Shown here in pieces: positions 4,070 through 5,269 of a stretch of 5,269 nt of DNA. The stretch lies in the NCBI GenBank assembly GCA_002313795.1, contig DCCL01000185.1:1-5269 (forward strand). Direction: 5' to 3'. The stretch comes from Faecalibacterium prausnitzii (GTDB lineage Bacteria > Bacillota > Clostridia > Oscillospirales > Ruminococcaceae). The stretch's first letter is position 1; every line of letters starts with the position of its first letter. Made by a program: the position numbers and the translations under genes. A model generated the notes under the pieces. That model did not search any database. It saw only the letters and a list, made by a program, of their open reading frames with translations, and was not told where the DNA came from.

Positions 4070-4894
4070 TTACAGCTTCTGGGTCTCAAAGCCGTTGACG
4101 GTGAGCACTTCCACGCTGTCGAAGCCTGCGGCCCTGATGGCAGCAGCGGCATCGTCGAAGCCGAAGGTCAGGCTCTCGGTGTCGTGGGCGTCGGAGGTGA
4201 TGATGACCTTGCCGCCCATCTTCTGCCACTCGCCCAGCAGCCAGGGGCCGGGGTAGAAGTCCTTGCGGTAGCCACGGTAGACGCCGCCGGTATTCACTTC
4301 CAGCAGGCAGCCGTGCTCCCTGGCCACATTCAGGGCCTTGAGGGCCGCAGCCTTGTAGCGGGGGGCTTCCTCGTCGAAGAACTCACCGGTGGCGTTCAGC
4401 TTCTTGATGAGGTCGATATGAGCCAGGATATCCGGGCCCAGAGCGGCCACCTTTTCCACCTCGGCGAAGTAGGCTTCCACAGCGGCCAGCGGGTCGCCGT
4501 CGAAGTCGTCATAGATGCAGTCGTGCAGGTCCTGCGGGCGGAAATCGATCTCGTAATACTTGCCGGTGTTCTTGCCGTAGAGGTGATGTGCGGAACCGAT
4601 CCAGTAATCATATCCGGTGCGCTTGTCCTCACTGAGCAGATCCCACTCGATGCCGCAGAGGATATCCACCTTGCCCTTGTACTCGGTCTTGAGCTTGGCG
4701 ATGGTGGCCTTATACTGAGCGGTGCGGCTGGGGCTCATGCAGTATTCACGGTCGCGCTGGGTGTAGCTATGGCCCGTGAAGCCCAGTGTGGTCAGTCCCT
4801 GCGCGCACGCAGCGGAGGCCATCTCCTGCAAGGTGTTTTTGCCGTCACACATCGTCGAGTGACAATGGACACTGGACTTTCGGTAATCTGCCAT
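4070..4894 (-). CDS. hisK: Histidinol-phosphatase, PHP family (HisJ/HisK type)
   Basis: The 274-residue protein is a polymerase-and-histidinol-phosphatase (PHP) domain enzyme, expected to hydrolyse L-histidinol phosphate to histidinol in the cytoplasm (EC 3.1.3.15), the penultimate part of histidine synthesis. The trinuclear metal-binding motifs are all visible: HCHSTMCDG (10-18; His10, His12, Asp17), FTGHS (39-43; His42), CGIEWD (80-85; Glu83), IGSAHHL (99-105; His103), DILAHIDLIKK (155-165; His159) and TSDAHD (233-238; Asp235, His237). Length matches the family (about 260-280). The ATG lies 6 nt after the hisIE stop codon. AGGAAAGGAT sits within the end of hisIE, about 15 nt upstream, farther than ideal, so translational coupling to hisIE is likely. 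The hisIE neighbour supports the histidine role over other PHP phosphoesterase activities. The symbol is used in the HisK/HisJ sense of Gram-positive bacteria. Confidence 0.88.
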   Translation of the reverse strand: MADYRKSSVHCHSTMCDGKNTLQEMASAACAQGLTTLGFTGHSYTQRDREYCMSPSRTAQYKATIAKLKTEYKGKVDILCGIEWDLLSEDKRTGYDYWIGSAHHLYGKNTGKYYEIDFRPQDLHDCIYDDFDGDPLAAVEAYFAEVEKVAALGPDILAHIDLIKKLNATGEFFDEEAPRYKAAALKALNVAREHGCLLEVNTGGVYRGYRKDFYPGPWLLGEWQKMGGKVIITSDAHDTESLTFGFDDAAAAIRAAGFDSVEVLTVNGFETQKL

Positions 4895-4900
4895 AGTGAT

Positions 4901-5269
4901 TCACTTCATCCTTTCCTGTTTGACCTTGTGGTCGATAACGTGGCGTTTTTCCAGCTCGCGGGTGACGTCTTCCACCGTGATGCCGGCCTGCACCATCAGC
5001 ACCAGCACATGGTATGCCAGGTCGCTGATCTCGTAGACCGTCTCAGCCTTGTCCTCTTTTTCACCTGCGATGATGACCTCAGTGCACTCCTCGCCCACCT
5101 TCTTGAGGATCTTTTCCTTGCCCTTCTCGAAGAGATAGGTGGTGTAGCTGCCCTCTTTGGGGCTGGTCTTGCGGCCCTTGATGAGATCATACAGCCCCTG
5201 CCAGCTGAACTGCTTCAGCTCCGGGGAAACATATACTTCATTGAAAAAGCAGCTCTCGGCACCGGTGTG
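4901..5269 (-). CDS. hisIE: Bifunctional phosphoribosyl-AMP cyclohydrolase / phosphoribosyl-ATP pyrophosphatase, C-terminal part
   Basis: The frame is open from the right edge to TGA at 4903-4901 (122 residues); the N-terminus lies outside the window. The first visible residues, HTGAESCFF, are the C-terminal metal-binding motif of the HisI cyclohydrolase (Cys7 here is the conserved Cys). A short linker leads into a complete HisE domain: LYDLIKGRK (26-34), SYTTYLFEKGKEKILKKVGE (41-60), the MazG-like acidic motif E60-E61-x-x-E64, and E80-x-x-D83 in YEISDLAYH, which bind Mg2+ for pyrophosphate removal from phosphoribosyl-ATP. HisI and HisE are thus fused, as in many bacteria, and catalyse the second and third steps of histidine synthesis. 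A GTG at 5098 is internal to HisE and is not the start. The gene is followed after 6 nt by the histidinol-phosphatase, marking this as the end of a histidine operon that continues to the right. Confidence 0.93.
   Translation of the reverse strand, partial: HTGAESCFFNEVYVSPELKQFSWQGLYDLIKGRKTSPKEGSYTTYLFEKGKEKILKKVGEECTEVIIAGEKEDKAETVYEISDLAYHVLVLMVQAGITVEDVTRELEKRHVIDHKVKQERMK

Noticed and set aside
1..5269. CRISPR arrays, tRNA or rRNA genes, insertion sequences
   Set aside because: No regularly spaced repeats, cloverleaf-like segments, rRNA sequence or transposase motifs were found by eye on either strand.

Overview
The window looks like a piece of a chromosome from a gut Clostridia species, most likely Faecalibacterium or a close Oscillospiraceae/Ruminococcaceae relative. 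I judge this from GC-rich codon use with AGGAGG-type ribosome sites, short intergenic gaps with strong intrinsic terminators, and protein sequences typical of that group. No database search was run, so the assignment is an inference.

Layout. Positions 1-1288 (+) hold two probable surface-exposed, DUF4352-like proteins. The first is cut by the left edge. The second has a twin-arginine plus lipobox signal and its own promoter, a near-consensus cre-like operator and a terminator. Positions 1346-2171 (+) hold an orotate-phosphoribosyltransferase-like gene with an extended -10 promoter, a structured leader of about 100 nt and a downstream hairpin. Positions 2612-5269 (-) hold the end of a histidine operon (hisIE, then a PHP-family histidinol-phosphatase) with its terminator, followed closely by a MATE-family multidrug exporter gene with its own terminator.

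The most interesting part is the 490-base gap between the phosphoribosyltransferase and MATE genes, which would normally be left blank. It contains a 37-residue, single-membrane-segment peptide gene on the minus strand (2283-2396) with a good Shine-Dalgarno sequence. It also contains a near-perfect sigma-70 promoter on the plus strand (TTGACA-N17-TATACT) driving a predicted noncoding RNA of about 90 nt. The two transcripts converge on one perfect 12-bp bidirectional terminator that includes the peptide's stop codon. The peptide mRNA has a leader of about 140 nt with an internal terminator-like hairpin and a hairpin that can hide its Shine-Dalgarno sequence. This is the architecture of a type I toxin-antitoxin locus (compare txpA/RatA and fst/RNA II). 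The 5' parts of the two RNAs are also copies of each other in inverted orientation, which that model does not explain.

The genes otherwise belong to separate functions: envelope proteins, nucleotide salvage or synthesis, efflux and histidine synthesis. Only hisIE and the phosphatase form a clear pathway operon.
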